Shown here piece by piece: positions 37,953 to 47,817 of a stretch of DNA of 64,000 nucleotides. The translations under genes were made by a program, and so were the position numbers. Numbering within the stretch: the stretch's first letter is position 1; each line of letters opens with the position of its first letter. The stretch lies in contig NZ_CP131914.1 of NCBI RefSeq assembly GCF_040529045.1, positions 4,743,151-4,807,150 of the forward strand, read 5' to 3'. The notes below the pieces were generated by a model. It did not search any database and was not told the DNA's origin. It saw nothing but the letters and a program-made list of their open reading frames with translations. The stretch comes from Xanthomonas indica (GTDB lineage: Bacteria; Pseudomonadota; Gammaproteobacteria; Xanthomonadales; Xanthomonadaceae).

Positions 37953-38897
37953 TCAGGTGTCGGTGGGCCGCGTCTGGCGCAGGAAGTGGCCGGTCACCAG
38001 CCAGGCGCCGAGCCAACCCAGCAGCAGGGTGCCGAGCAGGACGAACCCGGCGTGCAGCGCGTCCAGCCCGTGCAGCACGAAATGGCTGCCGTAGCTGTCG
38101 GCCAGCGCCGCCAGCGGCTGACCCAGGGCCATCCCGGAGGCGGCGAGCAGGCCCAGCGCCAGCACCCCGGCGCCGAAACCGTACCAGGCGCCCAGGTACA
38201 GGAACGGGCGGCGGATGAAGCCGTCGCTGGCGCCGAGCAGCTGCAATACGCCGATCTCCTCGCGCCGCGACTGGATGTCCAGGCGCACGGTGTTGCCGAC
38301 CACCAGCACCGCACCGGCGCCGAGCAGCAGCGACAGCACCTGCACCAGGCGTTCGCCGAAATGCAGCCAGCCGTCCAGGCGCTTGCGCCACAGCGCGTCG
38401 TGCTGGACCAGGTCGGCCTGCGGCAGCGCGGTCAGCGCGGTCGCCAGCGGGGTGTCGTCGGCCGCGGCCGGGGTGACGATCAGCAGCGTCGGCAGCGGGT
38501 TGTCCTGCAGCGCGTCCAGCGCCTCGCCCAGGCCGGCGCTGTCCCGCAGCTCGGACATGCCCTCGGCGGGCGTGCGCAGCGTCACCGCGGCCACGTCGCC
38601 ACGGCCGCGCAGAGTCTGCGCCAGCGCCTGCGCCGCGGTGGCGTCGACGTCGGTCTTCAGGAACACGTTGATGTCGCGCGACTGCTGCACGCTGCCGGCG
38701 AACTGCTTGAGGTTGTCCAGGGCGATCGACAGGCCCAGCGGCAGGGTCAGCGCCAGCGCCATCACCGCCATGGTCAGCAGCGTCGCCCACGGCTTGCGCA
38801 TGGCGCGGCCAAGGCTGTAGACGATGCTGTGCAGGTGGTGGTCCCACCACACGCCCAGCCGCGAGGGCGCCGCGGCGCCGGCATTGCGCGCGCTCAT
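37953..38897 (-). CDS. ftsX: Cell division ABC permease-like protein FtsX
   Basis: A 314-residue inner-membrane protein with four membrane helices and a large periplasmic domain between helices 1 and 2, as in all FtsX proteins. ALTLPLGLSIALDNLKQFAG covers helix 1 and its exit. DIQSRREEIGVLQLLGASDGFI is the conserved cytoplasmic loop that contacts FtsE. With FtsE it regulates periplasmic amidases (through EnvC) during septation. It overlaps the ftsE stop codon by four bases, so the two are coupled. The N-terminal 30 residues (MSARNAGAAAPSRLGVWWDH) are a cytoplasmic extension. Confidence 0.94.
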   Translation of the reverse strand: MSARNAGAAAPSRLGVWWDHHLHSIVYSLGRAMRKPWATLLTMAVMALALTLPLGLSIALDNLKQFAGSVQQSRDINVFLKTDVDATAAQALAQTLRGRGDVAAVTLRTPAEGMSELRDSAGLGEALDALQDNPLPTLLIVTPAAADDTPLATALTALPQADLVQHDALWRKRLDGWLHFGERLVQVLSLLLGAGAVLVVGNTVRLDIQSRREEIGVLQLLGASDGFIRRPFLYLGAWYGFGAGVLALGLLAASGMALGQPLAALADSYGSHFVLHGLDALHAGFVLLGTLLLGWLGAWLVTGHFLRQTRPTDT

Positions 38898-39580
38898 TCG
38901 GCCAGGTCCTGCGGCGAGATGTCGTCGACTAGGCGGCCGTGGTCCAGGATCAGCACGCGCTTGCGCATCTGCTTGAGCAGGGCCAGGTCGTGGCTGACCA
39001 CCAGCACGCTGGTGCCGCGCGCCGGCAGTTCGGCGAACAGTTGCATGATTTCCGCGGCCAGGGTCGGGTCGAGGTTGCCGGTGGGTTCGTCGGCGACCAG
39101 CAGTCGCGGCTCGCCGACCATCGCCCGGGCGATGCCGACGCGCTGCTGCTCGCCGGCCGACAGCTGCGAGGGCAGCGCCTTCTCGCGGTGGCCCAGGCCC
39201 ATGCGCTCGAGCACCGAGCGCACGCGCTTGCCGATCTCGGCGCGGCGGGTGCCGCGCAGGATCAGCGGCAGGGCGACGTTCTCGGCGATGCTGCGGTCGG
39301 TGAGCAGGCGGTGGTCCTGGTAGACCACGCCGACCTCGCGCCGGTGCAGCGGCACGCGGCGACCGCGCACCTTCAGCAGGTTGCGCTCGCCGAACAGCAC
39401 GGCGCCGCGCGAGGGCCGCTCGCTCAGGTGGATCAGCTTGAGCAAGGTGCTCTTGCCGGCACCGGAATGGCCGGTGACGAACAGCATCTCGCCCTCCTCG
39501 ACCTCGAAGCTGACGTCCACCAGCGCCGCGTGGCCGCCGGCGTACTGTTTGCTGACATTGTCGAACCGCAGAACGCTCAT
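38894..39580 (-). CDS. ftsE: Cell division ATP-binding protein FtsE
   Basis: A 228-residue ABC ATPase. Walker A GHSGAGKST is at 37-45, the ABC signature LSAGEQQR at 140-147 and the Walker B/D-loop DEPTGNLD at 164-171. The H-loop histidine is in VVSHDLALL near 197. It pairs with FtsX at the Z-ring and couples ATP hydrolysis to peptidoglycan hydrolase activation. It is the first gene of the ftsE-ftsX-response regulator-ung run, and the 4-base overlap with ftsX is the standard arrangement. Confidence 0.96.
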   Translation of the reverse strand: MSVLRFDNVSKQYAGGHAALVDVSFEVEEGEMLFVTGHSGAGKSTLLKLIHLSERPSRGAVLFGERNLLKVRGRRVPLHRREVGVVYQDHRLLTDRSIAENVALPLILRGTRRAEIGKRVRSVLERMGLGHREKALPSQLSAGEQQRVGIARAMVGEPRLLVADEPTGNLDPTLAAEIMQLFAELPARGTSVLVVSHDLALLKQMRKRVLILDHGRLVDDISPQDLAE

Positions 39581-39653
39581 CCGGCGATTATGCCGGAGCG
39601 GCCGGGGTGTTCGTCCACCGCGCGCGTCGCACGCGGCGGACGGCCGGCCCGGC

Positions 39654-41411
39654 TCAGGAGCTGGACACCAGCGAGCGCAGCTTGCGGCCCAGGCGGGTCA
39701 GGAACGAATCGTTCTTCGCCGCCGCGCCGCGCTCGGCCTGGCGCGCGGCCTTGACCGGGGTGGCCACGACCTGCACCGGCTTGGCCGGGGCCGCGGTCGC
39801 CGGAGCGGCGCTGCCGTTGCCGGCCGGTGCACCCTCGGCACCTTCCAGCGGGCGCCCGCCGCGACGGCGACGGCGCTTGCGCGGAGGACGCTCGCCCTCG
39901 ACCGCGGGCGCTGCGCCCTCGGCCGGCGCAGCACGCGGCGGCTTGGGGGCAGGCGCCGGCGCGGCGGCAGCCGGCGCAGTGCCGTCGGCCGCAGCGGCCG
40001 TGGCATCGGCCGGACGCGGCGTGCGCGGACGCCGCGGCTTGCCGTCGGCGCTGCGCGACTCGCCACGGCCGCCCGGGCCGCTGCGGCCGCCGCCGGGCTT
40101 GCCGCGACCGCCGCCACGACGCTGTTCGTCGGCTTCGCGCTGGGCGCGGGCTTCGCGGAAGATCTCGCCGATGCTCTCGTCGCCGTCGGCCTCGGCAGCC
40201 TCGCCCTCCACCGGCGCGCGCGGGGTGCGCGGCAGCGCCACCAGCAGTTCGGCGGTGACCGGCTCGACCGGGATCTTCTGCTCGATGTAGGCCTCGATGT
40301 CCGGCAGACTCATCGCGTAGCGCTCGCAGGCGAAGCTGATCGCGTCGCCTTCCTCGCCCAGCCGCGCGGTGCGGCCGATGCGGTGCACGTAGTCCTCGGC
40401 GTCGAACGGCAGGTCGTAGTTGTAGACGTACTTGACCCCGTCGATGTGCAGGCCGCGCGCGGCCACGTCGGTGGCCACCAGGATCTCCAGTTGGCCCTTC
40501 TGGAAGCGGTTGAGCAGGGTCTCGCGCTTCTTCTGCGGCACATCGCCGGACAGCACGCCGACCCGGTAGCCGTTGCGCTCCAGCGCGCGCGCCACGCGCT
40601 CGACGAACGCCTTGGTGTTGACGAACACCATGGTCCGCGCGCCCTCGCTGCGCGACAGCAGGCCCAGCAGCAGGGTCAGCTTCTCCTCGTCGGAGGGGAA
40701 GTAGATGCGCTGGCGCACGCGTGCGGCGGTGATGCTCTCGGTCTCGACCACGAGCTTTTCCGGCTCGTTCATGTGCTCGTAGGCCAGTTCCAGCACGCGG
40801 TGGCTGAGGGTGGCCGAGAACAGCAGAGTCTGGCGGGTGCCGCGCTCGGGCATGCGCCGCAGCAGGAAGCGGATGTCCTTGATGAAGCCCAGGTCGAACA
40901 TGCGGTCGGCTTCGTCGAGCACGCAGATCTCGCAGGCGTGCAGCGAAACTACCTTGTGCTGCTTGACGTAGTCGATCAGGCGGCCGGGGGTGGCGATGAT
41001 CACGTCCACGCCCTGCTGCAGCAGTTCGCGCTGCTTGTCGTAGTCCACGCCGCCGTAGACCAGGGCGAAGCGCAGGCCCAGCTCGGAGCCGAACTTCACC
41101 GCGTCCTTGTGGATCTGGATCGCCAGTTCGCGGGTCGGGGCCAGGATCAGCGCGCGCGGATCCTCCGGCTTGCGGTCGGCCAGCGCCGGGCGGCTGAGCA
41201 GGCGGTTCATCACCGCCACCAGGAACGCCAGGGTCTTGCCGGTGCCGGTCTGGGCCTGGCCGGCCACGTCGCGGCCGGGAAGGGCCACCGGCAGGGTCAG
41301 CGCCTGGATCGGGGTGCAGCGGGTGAAGCCGGCGCTTTCGAGCCCTGCGAGCAGCGCAGGATGCAGGTCGAACGCGGAAAAAGTCACATCGGTCAGCGGT
41401 TTGTCGCTCAT
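39654..41411 (-). CDS. rhlB: ATP-dependent RNA helicase RhlB
   Basis: A 585-residue DEAD-box helicase. The core (1-390) has all motifs in order: [76 protein letters not shown] and [13 protein letters not shown]. RhlB assists RNase E in the RNA degradosome. The C-terminal 190 residues are a low-complexity arginine-, glycine-, proline- and alanine-rich tail with [11 protein letters not shown], likely disordered and RNA-binding; E. coli RhlB (421 residues) has a much shorter one. The [16 protein letters not shown] start is used; a methionine codon lies directly before it. Divergent from the thioredoxin gene. Confidence 0.94.
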   Translation of the reverse strand: MSDKPLTDVTFSAFDLHPALLAGLESAGFTRCTPIQALTLPVALPGRDVAGQAQTGTGKTLAFLVAVMNRLLSRPALADRKPEDPRALILAPTRELAIQIHKDAVKFGSELGLRFALVYGGVDYDKQRELLQQGVDVIIATPGRLIDYVKQHKVVSLHACEICVLDEADRMFDLGFIKDIRFLLRRMPERGTRQTLLFSATLSHRVLELAYEHMNEPEKLVVETESITAARVRQRIYFPSDEEKLTLLLGLLSRSEGARTMVFVNTKAFVERVARALERNGYRVGVLSGDVPQKKRETLLNRFQKGQLEILVATDVAARGLHIDGVKYVYNYDLPFDAEDYVHRIGRTARLGEEGDAISFACERYAMSLPDIEAYIEQKIPVEPVTAELLVALPRTPRAPVEGEAAEADGDESIGEIFREARAQREADEQRRGGGRGKPGGGRSGPGGRGESRSADGKPRRPRTPRPADATAAAADGTAPAAAAPAPAPKPPRAAPAEGAAPAVEGERPPRKRRRRRGGRPLEGAEGAPAGNGSAAPATAAPAKPVQVVATPVKAARQAERGAAAKNDSFLTRLGRKLRSLVSSS

Positions 41412-41613
41412 CATTCCATCTTCGTGAGGCCACCCCGCCCGAAGCGTAAGGTCGCGGCTTGCATCGGTCCCGGCAGCGTCGCACACTGGCGTCTTCCATG
41501 CCGGGTCGCGCGACAGGGGGAATCCCTTGAGTTCGCCGCGCAATGCCCCAGTTTACCGCAATGCGGCGGCCACCCGGTCCGGCCAGTCGCATTGGCCCAG
41601 GAGAACCCCCAAA

Positions 41614-41955
41614 GTGAGCGACAAGGTCCTTTACGTCGGCGACGCCGATTTCGATGCCACGGTGCTGCAGTCCGACGAGCCGGTCCTGGTGGACTTCTGG
41701 GCCGAGTGGTGCGGCCCGTGCAAGATGATCGCGCCGGTGCTGGACGACCTCGCCGACGCCTACGACGGCCGCCTCAAGGTCGCCAAGGTCAACGTGGACG
41801 AGAACCGCGCCACCGCGATCAAGTACCACGTGCGTTCGATCCCGATGCTGCTGCTGTTCAAGAACGGCCAGATCCAGGCCACCCAGATCGGCGCGGTCGG
41901 CAAGGGCCAGCTGACCCAGATGATCGACAAGACCCTGGGCGGCAGCGCCGCCTGA
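41614..41955 (+). CDS. trxA: Thioredoxin
   Basis: A 113-residue cytoplasmic thioredoxin with the active site WCGPC at residues 32-36, FWAEWCGPCKMIAPVLDDLA around it, and the cis-proline in RSIPMLLLF. It reduces protein disulfides using electrons from thioredoxin reductase. The start is GTG at 41614: AGGAGAA lies 10 bases upstream and the N-terminus MSDKVLYVGD is right for the family. An upstream in-frame ATG would add 29 unrelated residues. It precedes rho in the same direction, the conserved trxA-rho arrangement also seen in E. coli. Confidence 0.94.
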   Translation: MSDKVLYVGDADFDATVLQSDEPVLVDFWAEWCGPCKMIAPVLDDLADAYDGRLKVAKVNVDENRATAIKYHVRSIPMLLLFKNGQIQATQIGAVGKGQLTQMIDKTLGGSAA

Positions 41956-42051
41956 CGCCCGCTGCCGGCGCCCGCTCCGCCACCGGAGCGGCGCCGCGGT
42001 ACCCCGGCCGGCCTTGCGCCGCCGGCGGCTGAATCGCCCGCCAACGCCTGC

Positions 42052-42080
42052 TTGCCGTGCTTGCGCGGCGGTGATAGTGT
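42052..42080 (+). promoter_or_regulatory. Possible rho promoter
   Basis: TTGCCG (42052-42057) and TAGTGT (42075-42080) are spaced by 17 bases and lie about 120 bases before the rho start. This places the C-rich segment described next inside the rho leader. Confidence 0.45.
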
Positions 42081-42095
42081 CGATGCATCCGGTGG

Positions 42096-42162
42096 CATTC
42101 GCACACCGCACCCCCTCTGGAAGATTCTCTCCCAGACCTCCTCCCAACCCCGTATGCCCCCA
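42096..42162 (+). promoter_or_regulatory. C-rich, G-poor rho leader (rut-like)
   Basis: By direct count these 67 bases contain 34 C and 8 G, with many CCC and CTC runs, in a genome where C and G are otherwise balanced. C-rich, G-poor, unstructured RNA is the hallmark of Rho-utilisation sites. Placed in the leader of rho itself, it suggests autogenous control by premature termination, as known for E. coli rho. Confidence 0.6.
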
Positions 42163-42197
42163 CGCTGGGCGCTCGCACTCTTAGCGAGGAACACCAC

Positions 42198-43976
42198 TTG
42201 TCCGATCACACCATGTCCGAACCCGGGAGCGCCGACGCCCCCGCCGAGAAGCGCGTGCGCAAGCCGCGCGTCAGCAAGGCCGCGAGCGGCGCGGAAGGCG
42301 CCGCCGAGCACGGCGCGCCGGCGCAGCCGACCCTGCCGCTGAACCCCGCGCCGGCCCAGGCCGAGGCGCCGCGCGCCGCAGCGCCGGAGTCCGCCCCGGC
42401 CCCGGCCGCGAGCGGCAACCAGAGCCACGGCGGCGGCGACGCGCCGGCCCCTCAGGGCGGCGGCCAGGCGTCCGACGGCGGCGAGCCGCGCGAAGGCCGT
42501 GAGCCGCGCGACGGCGGCAACAACAACCGCTTCAACAATCAGAACCAGAACAACCAGCAGGGCAACCGCCGCGACCGCTTCCGCAATCGCCGCGACCGCG
42601 ACCGCAACCAGCGCGGCGGCGACCGCTTCCAGGACAACGGCCTGCCCAGCGACAACGGCGGCAACGAGCCGTTCGTGCCGCGCCCGCACGCCAGCGTGCC
42701 GGAAGGCTTCCCGATCTACTCGCTGAGCGACCTGAAGAAGATGCCGGCGCAGAAGCTGCTGGACATCGCCGAGCAGCTCAACATCCAGGACGGCGTGGCC
42801 CGCGCGCGCAAGCAGGACGTGATCTTCGCCCTGCTGAAGGTGCTGACCCGCCACGGCGAAGGCGTCGCCGCCGACGGCGTGCTGGAAATCCTGCCGGACG
42901 GCTTCGGCTTCCTGCGCGCGGCCGAGGCCAGCTACCTGGCCGGCCCGGACGACACCTACATCTCGCCCAGCCAGATCCGCCGCTTCAACCTGCGCACCGG
43001 CGACCACCTGTCCGGCCGCATCCGCTTCCCGAAGGACGGCGAACGCTACTTCGCGCTGTCGATCGTCGACACCATCAACGGCGAACCGCTGGAAGCGAGC
43101 AAGAACAAGGTCCTGTTCGAGAACCTGACCGCGCTGTTCCCGCGCAAGCGCTTCACCCTGGAGCGCGGCAACGGTTCCTCGGAAGACATCTCCGGCCGCA
43201 TCCTCGACCTGATGGCGCCGCAGGGCAAGGGCCAGCGCGCGCTGATCGTGTCCCCGCCCAAGGCCGGTAAGACCATGCTGATGCAGCAGGTGGCCACGGC
43301 GATCACCACCAACCATCCGGACGTGCACCTGATCGTGCTGCTGATCGACGAGCGTCCGGAAGAAGTGACCGAAATGCAGCGCACCGTGCGCGGCGAGGTC
43401 ATCTCCTCGACCTTCGACGAGCCGGCCGCGCGCCACGTGCAGGTCGCCGAGATGGTGATCGAGCGCGCCAAGCGCCTGGTCGAACACAAGAAGGACGTGG
43501 TGATCCTGCTCGACTCGATCACCCGCCTGGCCCGCGCCTACAACAACGTGGTGCCCTCCTCCGGCAAGGTGCTCAGCGGCGGCGTCGACGCCAACGCCCT
43601 GCACCGCCCGAAGCGCTTCTTCGGCGCGGCGCGCAACGTCGAGGAAGGCGGCTCGCTGACCATCATCGCCACCGCGCTGGTGGAGACCGGCAGCAAGATG
43701 GACGAGGTGATCTACGAAGAGTTCAAGGGCACCGGCAACAGCGAAGTGCACCTGAACCGCCGTATCGCCGAGAAGCGCGTGTACCCGGCGATCGACATCA
43801 ACCGCTCCGGCACCCGCCGCGAGGACCTGCTGATCGAGCCGGAACTGCTGCAGAAGATCTGGATCCTGCGCAAGCTGCTGCATCCGATGGACGAGATCGC
43901 GGCGATGGAATTCCTGCTGGACAAGATGAAGAACACCAAGTCCAACGACGAGTTCTTCGGTTCGATGAAGCGCTGA
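42198..43976 (+). CDS. rho: Transcription termination factor Rho with long disordered N-terminus
   Basis: A 592-residue hexameric RNA helicase. Residues 1-170 are an extra region not found in E. coli Rho (419 residues): alanine/proline-rich up to about 95, then rich in N, Q, R, G and D ([19 protein letters not shown] and following). The normal protein begins near 173 with the Rho N-domain ([19 protein letters not shown]), then the RNA-binding cold-shock fold ([18 protein letters not shown]). The ATPase has Walker A PPKAGKT at 353-359 and Walker B VVILLDS at 434-440. I chose TTG at 42198 because AGCGAGGAA lies 8 bases upstream; the ATG five codons later has no such site. A hairpin follows the stop. 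Confidence 0.93.
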   Translation: MSDHTMSEPGSADAPAEKRVRKPRVSKAASGAEGAAEHGAPAQPTLPLNPAPAQAEAPRAAAPESAPAPAASGNQSHGGGDAPAPQGGGQASDGGEPREGREPRDGGNNNRFNNQNQNNQQGNRRDRFRNRRDRDRNQRGGDRFQDNGLPSDNGGNEPFVPRPHASVPEGFPIYSLSDLKKMPAQKLLDIAEQLNIQDGVARARKQDVIFALLKVLTRHGEGVAADGVLEILPDGFGFLRAAEASYLAGPDDTYISPSQIRRFNLRTGDHLSGRIRFPKDGERYFALSIVDTINGEPLEASKNKVLFENLTALFPRKRFTLERGNGSSEDISGRILDLMAPQGKGQRALIVSPPKAGKTMLMQQVATAITTNHPDVHLIVLLIDERPEEVTEMQRTVRGEVISSTFDEPAARHVQVAEMVIERAKRLVEHKKDVVILLDSITRLARAYNNVVPSSGKVLSGGVDANALHRPKRFFGAARNVEEGGSLTIIATALVETGSKMDEVIYEEFKGTGNSEVHLNRRIAEKRVYPAIDINRSGTRREDLLIEPELLQKIWILRKLLHPMDEIAAMEFLLDKMKNTKSNDEFFGSMKR

Positions 43977-43997
43977 GTCCAGCGCCGGTTCGACCGC

Positions 43998-44021
43998 AAC
44001 GCCCCGCTTCGGCGGGGCGTT
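43998..44021 (+). terminator. Hairpin terminator after rho
   Basis: A 10-bp stem (AACGCCCCGC with GCGGGGCGTT) and TTCG tetraloop lie 21 bases after the rho stop codon, followed by CGCGTTC. The tail is T-poor, so it may need a second factor. Confidence 0.7.
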
Positions 44022-44133
44022 CGCGTTCATGGCGGCGGTGAGGCGCTACCAGCGCCTGACCGCGCGGGGTCCGACGGTCTTTCGACGTGGGCGTGGGTGA
44101 GATGGGCGCCATTCGCCCGCCGCGTCCACCGCC

Positions 44134-44901
44134 ATGCCCGCCCCTGCCAATCCCCCCGTCAGCAAGGTCGCCCCGGTCACCCTCGGCTTCTGGGTGATGA
44201 AGATCTGCGCCACCACCCTCGGCGAGACCGGCGGCGACCTGCTGTCGATGACCCTGGACATCGGCTATGCGCTGAGCAGCGTGCTGCTGCTGGCGGTGTT
44301 CCTGGTCTCGCTGTGGGCGCAGTTGCGCGCGCGGCAGTTCCAGCCGTGGCGGTACTGGTGGGTGATCCTGACCACCAGCACCGCCGGCACCACGCTGTCG
44401 GACTACATGGACCGCAGCCTGGGGCTGGGTTACGCGCAGGGCACGCTGCTGCTGGTCAGCCTGCTGGCCGCGGTGCTGGCGACGTGGTGGCTGTGCGAAC
44501 GCAGCCTGTCGGTCGCGCGGATCGGCAGCGGCCGCGCCGAGGTCTTCTACTGGCTGGCGATCCTGGTCTCCAACACCCTAGGCACCGCGCTGGGCGATTA
44601 CCTGGCCGACAGTTCCGGGCTGGGCTTCGCCGGCGGCGCGCTGCTGATCGCGGCGTTGCTGGCGGCGATCGCCCTGGCTTATGCCTTCACCCGCATCTCG
44701 CGCACGGCGCTGTTCTGGGCGGCGTTCGTGCTGACCCGCCCGTTCGGCGCCACCCTCGGCGATCTGCTGAGCAAGCCGGCCGGCAAGGGTGGCCTGGACC
44801 TGGGCACGGTCGGCGCGTCGTTGCTGCTGGCCGGGCTATTGCTGGCGGTGCTGGTCGTCTCGACACGCCGCCGCGACGACGAACGCCGCGCGGCGCGCTA
44901 G
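44134..44901 (+). CDS. Four-repeat membrane protein (COG4705/DUF347 type)
   Basis: A 255-residue membrane protein with about eight helices and four copies of a short motif at helix ends: TTLGETGGDLLS (about 27-38), TAGTTLSDYMDR (83-94), NTLGTALGDYLAD (147-159) and RPFGATLGDLLSKP (202-215). Each copy carries a conserved aspartate (D35, D90, D155, D210). This matches the DUF347 repeat family, which is known in Agrobacterium, Ralstonia and others but has no assigned function. Four-fold symmetry with buried acidic residues suggests ion or metal transport, which is inference. It stands alone after the rho terminator. Confidence 0.82.
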   Translation: MPAPANPPVSKVAPVTLGFWVMKICATTLGETGGDLLSMTLDIGYALSSVLLLAVFLVSLWAQLRARQFQPWRYWWVILTTSTAGTTLSDYMDRSLGLGYAQGTLLLVSLLAAVLATWWLCERSLSVARIGSGRAEVFYWLAILVSNTLGTALGDYLADSSGLGFAGGALLIAALLAAIALAYAFTRISRTALFWAAFVLTRPFGATLGDLLSKPAGKGGLDLGTVGASLLLAGLLLAVLVVSTRRRDDERRAAR

Positions 44902-44966
44902 CGTCGGCCGGTCGCCGACCCAGGCCACCTGGCCGTCCCGGCCACCAGGCGGCAGGGGGTCGCCGC

Positions 44967-45860
44967 TCAGCCGCCCTGCAGCGGCGTCAGCAGGTGCGGG
45001 CCGGCGCCGTCGGCCATGTACACGCCGCCGGCCGGCAGCAGGTCCGGCGAGAAGCCGGTCGCGTCTTCGCCGGTGATCCAGGGAGCGCGCTGGCGCGGGC
45101 CGGGGATGTAGCTCATCCAGCGGCCGTAAGCCGACGGCGCACCCTGGCGGGACTGGTCGAGCAGCGCGTAATCGACCGGCACGCGCACGGTCCAGTAAGG
45201 CGCATCCACGTCCTTGCCTTCGCTCGGCGGGCGGAAGGTCCACTTGCGCGCCGCACCCAGCGCGCTCTTGCCCAGCACGTCGCGCAGTTGCTGCATCTGC
45301 CGCTCGGACGCCACCACGCGCAGGTTGACCTGCTCCACCGCGGCGTCGGCGACGCGACCATCGCGGCCCACCTTGAGCACCAGGTATGCCGATCCCGCGG
45401 CACCGACGCTGTAGGCGGCTTCCGGATAGGCCGGCGGCTTCATCTGGATCGAGGTGACCACGCTGCGGTCGTTGGGATCGTAGTGGCTGAAATCCGCACC
45501 GCGGATCTCGACCTGGTAGTCGTCGCCCTGCTGGCGCTTGGCGACCAGGCGCAGGGTCATCGGCGCACGCGCCGGAACGGGCTTGCCATCGCGCATGCCG
45601 GGCGCGAACGTCCACTGCATCACGGTGCTGCGGACGAAATCGACCACGCCCTTGGGCAGACGCTCCTGCTGGTCCAGCGCCAGTGCCGACACCTTGCCGC
45701 TGGGCTCGATATCGATGGTCCCGCTCACCAGCATGCTGCTCTCGATCTGCTTGCGCACCGCGCCGGGACCGACCCCGTCGGCGGCGACGGCGGCAAATGC
45801 CAGCAGCAGCGACAGCAGGGCGCTCCAGCGCCGCCACGAACAGAGAGATCGACGGTGCAT
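44967..45860 (-). CDS. Secreted protein with two TonB C-terminal-like domains
   Basis: A 297-residue exported protein. Residues 1-27 are a signal peptide (ending AFAAVAAD). Two regions resemble TonB C-terminal folds: about 40-85 (GTIDIEPSGKVSALALD, VVDFVRSTVMQWTFAP) and about 150-225 (PPAYPEAAYSVGAAGSAYLVL, KVGRDGRVADAAV, ARKWTFRPP). Unlike true TonB there is no long proline-rich spacer or ExbB-binding transmembrane histidine, so it may be a periplasmic accessory rather than an energy transducer. It lies 61 bases downstream of aceK on the same strand. The ATG of MHRRSLCSWRR gives a good signal peptide. Function unknown. Confidence 0.7.
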   Translation of the reverse strand: MHRRSLCSWRRWSALLSLLLAFAAVAADGVGPGAVRKQIESSMLVSGTIDIEPSGKVSALALDQQERLPKGVVDFVRSTVMQWTFAPGMRDGKPVPARAPMTLRLVAKRQQGDDYQVEIRGADFSHYDPNDRSVVTSIQMKPPAYPEAAYSVGAAGSAYLVLKVGRDGRVADAAVEQVNLRVVASERQMQQLRDVLGKSALGAARKWTFRPPSEGKDVDAPYWTVRVPVDYALLDQSRQGAPSAYGRWMSYIPGPRQRAPWITGEDATGFSPDLLPAGGVYMADGAGPHLLTPLQGG

Positions 45861-45921
45861 CGCGCATTCCTTTGCCTGAGATGAGGCGCCGATTACACCG
45901 CAGTGGCGGCCCGCCGGCAAC

Positions 45922-47661
45922 TCAGGCCAGGCGCAGCGCGTCCGGGTAGGGCGGCGCGTCCGGATAATCGTCCTCGCGCAGCCGCGCCTGCAGATCGCGC
46001 CACCACTGCGGATCGAACAGCTCGCCGTGTGCGTGGCGCACTGCCTCCAGCGAAGCGGCAGGCAGGCCCATGAACATCGCGAAGCGCTCCGGGAACACAT
46101 CGCGCGGGGCGACGTGGAACCAGGGCTCGGCGGACATCGCCTCCTCCTCGTTGCGCGGCTGCGGCCAGTCGCGGAAGTTGCAGTCGGTGACCAGGCACAG
46201 TTCGTCGTAGTCGTAGAACACTGCCCGGCCCTGCCGCGACACGCCGAAGTTCTTCAGCAGCATGTCGCCGGGGAAGATGTTGTTGCGGGCCATGTCCTTG
46301 ATCGCCTGCGCGTAGTCGAGCGCGGCCTCGCGCGCGGCCTCGGCGCCCTGCTCGCGCAGGTACAGGTTCAACGGGCGCAGGCGCCGCTGCACGTAGCACA
46401 GCTCGACGATCAGGTCGTCGCCGTCCTCGCGCAGGCTGCGCGCGCAGCCCTCCATCAACTCTTTCAGCAGCGCCGGGGCGAAGCGCGCACGCGGGAAGCG
46501 CAGCGAACGGTACGGCTGCGCGTCGAGCAGGCGGCCGACCCGATCGAGGTTGAACACCAGCGCATACTTCTCCTCCACTTCCTCGCGGCTCATCGTCTTC
46601 GGATAGGCGAAGCGGTCGCGGATCAGCTTGAACACCAGCGGATAGCTGGGCAGGGTGAACACCGCCATGACCATGCCCGGCGTGCCCTCGGCATGCACCA
46701 GTTGTTCGTTGGGATGCGCCTGGAAGTGGCGGAAGAAGGTGCGGAAGCGTTCGGTCTTGCCCTGCTTGGCGCGGCCGAGCATGGTGTACAGCTCGTCGAT
46801 CGGCTTGTGCGGCAGCAGGCTGCGCAGGAACACCACCGCATCGCCGACGGTGGACAGGTCGGCCTGGAAATAGCTGCGCGAGATGCCGAACAACTGCGCC
46901 ACGTCGTTGCGCTTGGTCAGCACCGCTTCGGCGCGCAGGCCCTGCTCGTCGTTGACCAGGGCGATCACGCACGGCGAGAAGCGGTGCTCGCCGAACACGC
47001 GGCCGATCAGGTAGGCGCGGCGCTCGCGATAGAACACCGTCTCCAGCAGTTCGATGCCGCGTACCGGATTCTCGCCCCAGTGGGCGAGGTCGTCCTGCAG
47101 CCGCACCGCGATGGCGGCCGCGCAGCGCGTGCGGTGCGCGTACGGCACGTCGAACGGATAGTCGCCGAGCACGCGCACGAACGCGTCCACCGGCCGCGCC
47201 TCGGACACCACGTAGTTGTGCCGTGCCACCGGATGCGTAATGGCGTCAGTGGGCTCGATGTCCAGCGCCACGAACTCGATCTGCGCATCCACGCCCTGGG
47301 TGCGGAAGAAGCGCCGGGTCAGGGTGTTGTAGAAGGTCTTGTACAGCTCCTGGTCGATCAGCGCGGCGATCAGTTCGGCGTAGTGGTCGCGTGCGCGGAT
47401 CCACAGCGCACGATCGTGCGCCTGGCCGAGCAGCACCGCGCGCAGGCGCAGCATGCATTCGGCGATGCACTGGTCGTACAGGGCGATGCGTTCGATCGCA
47501 TCCTCGCGCGCCGCGCTCCAGTCGCGCGCCTCGAAGCGCTGGCGCGCACGCGCGGAGATCTGCGCGAAGCGCGCGTGGTAGTCCTCGAACGCCTCGAAGA
47601 CGATGCGGCCGATGACCTGGGCACGGCGTTCGGACGGCAGCGGCAGCGGCGTGGACGGCAT
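45922..47661 (-). CDS. aceK: Isocitrate dehydrogenase kinase/phosphatase
   Basis: A 579-residue protein, the usual AceK size. It phosphorylates and dephosphorylates isocitrate dehydrogenase to divide carbon between the TCA cycle and the glyoxylate bypass. Recognisable stretches are [17 protein letters not shown] and [18 protein letters not shown], which includes the ATP-binding lysine region. In the kinase core come [19 protein letters not shown] (catalytic-loop-like) and [17 protein letters not shown], whose DYDE corresponds to the metal-binding site. It lies 297 bases downstream of a monomeric-type icd gene, an unusual partner for AceK. A REP-like palindrome separates them. The start at [13 protein letters not shown] matches family alignment; an extension of 24 residues is not supported. 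Confidence 0.95.
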   Translation of the reverse strand: MPSTPLPLPSERRAQVIGRIVFEAFEDYHARFAQISARARQRFEARDWSAAREDAIERIALYDQCIAECMLRLRAVLLGQAHDRALWIRARDHYAELIAALIDQELYKTFYNTLTRRFFRTQGVDAQIEFVALDIEPTDAITHPVARHNYVVSEARPVDAFVRVLGDYPFDVPYAHRTRCAAAIAVRLQDDLAHWGENPVRGIELLETVFYRERRAYLIGRVFGEHRFSPCVIALVNDEQGLRAEAVLTKRNDVAQLFGISRSYFQADLSTVGDAVVFLRSLLPHKPIDELYTMLGRAKQGKTERFRTFFRHFQAHPNEQLVHAEGTPGMVMAVFTLPSYPLVFKLIRDRFAYPKTMSREEVEEKYALVFNLDRVGRLLDAQPYRSLRFPRARFAPALLKELMEGCARSLREDGDDLIVELCYVQRRLRPLNLYLREQGAEAAREAALDYAQAIKDMARNNIFPGDMLLKNFGVSRQGRAVFYDYDELCLVTDCNFRDWPQPRNEEEAMSAEPWFHVAPRDVFPERFAMFMGLPAASLEAVRHAHGELFDPQWWRDLQARLREDDYPDAPPYPDALRLA

Positions 47662-47817
47662 GCCCGCAGTGTATCCAGGTGGCGGCGTCAGGCGGGCGCC
47701 GGGCGGAGCCGGCGACGCATCCAGGAAAACCACCAGCGCCTGGATACTGCCAGGATCTGCGTCATGGACATCTCCAGCGACCTACTTCGCCAAGGTCAAG
47801 CCAGACGCAGGTTGCCC

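Noticed and set aside
47662..47733. A 24-residue N-terminal extension of AceK.
   Set aside because: The proline-rich extension does not match the family start, and the internal ATG gives the normal length.
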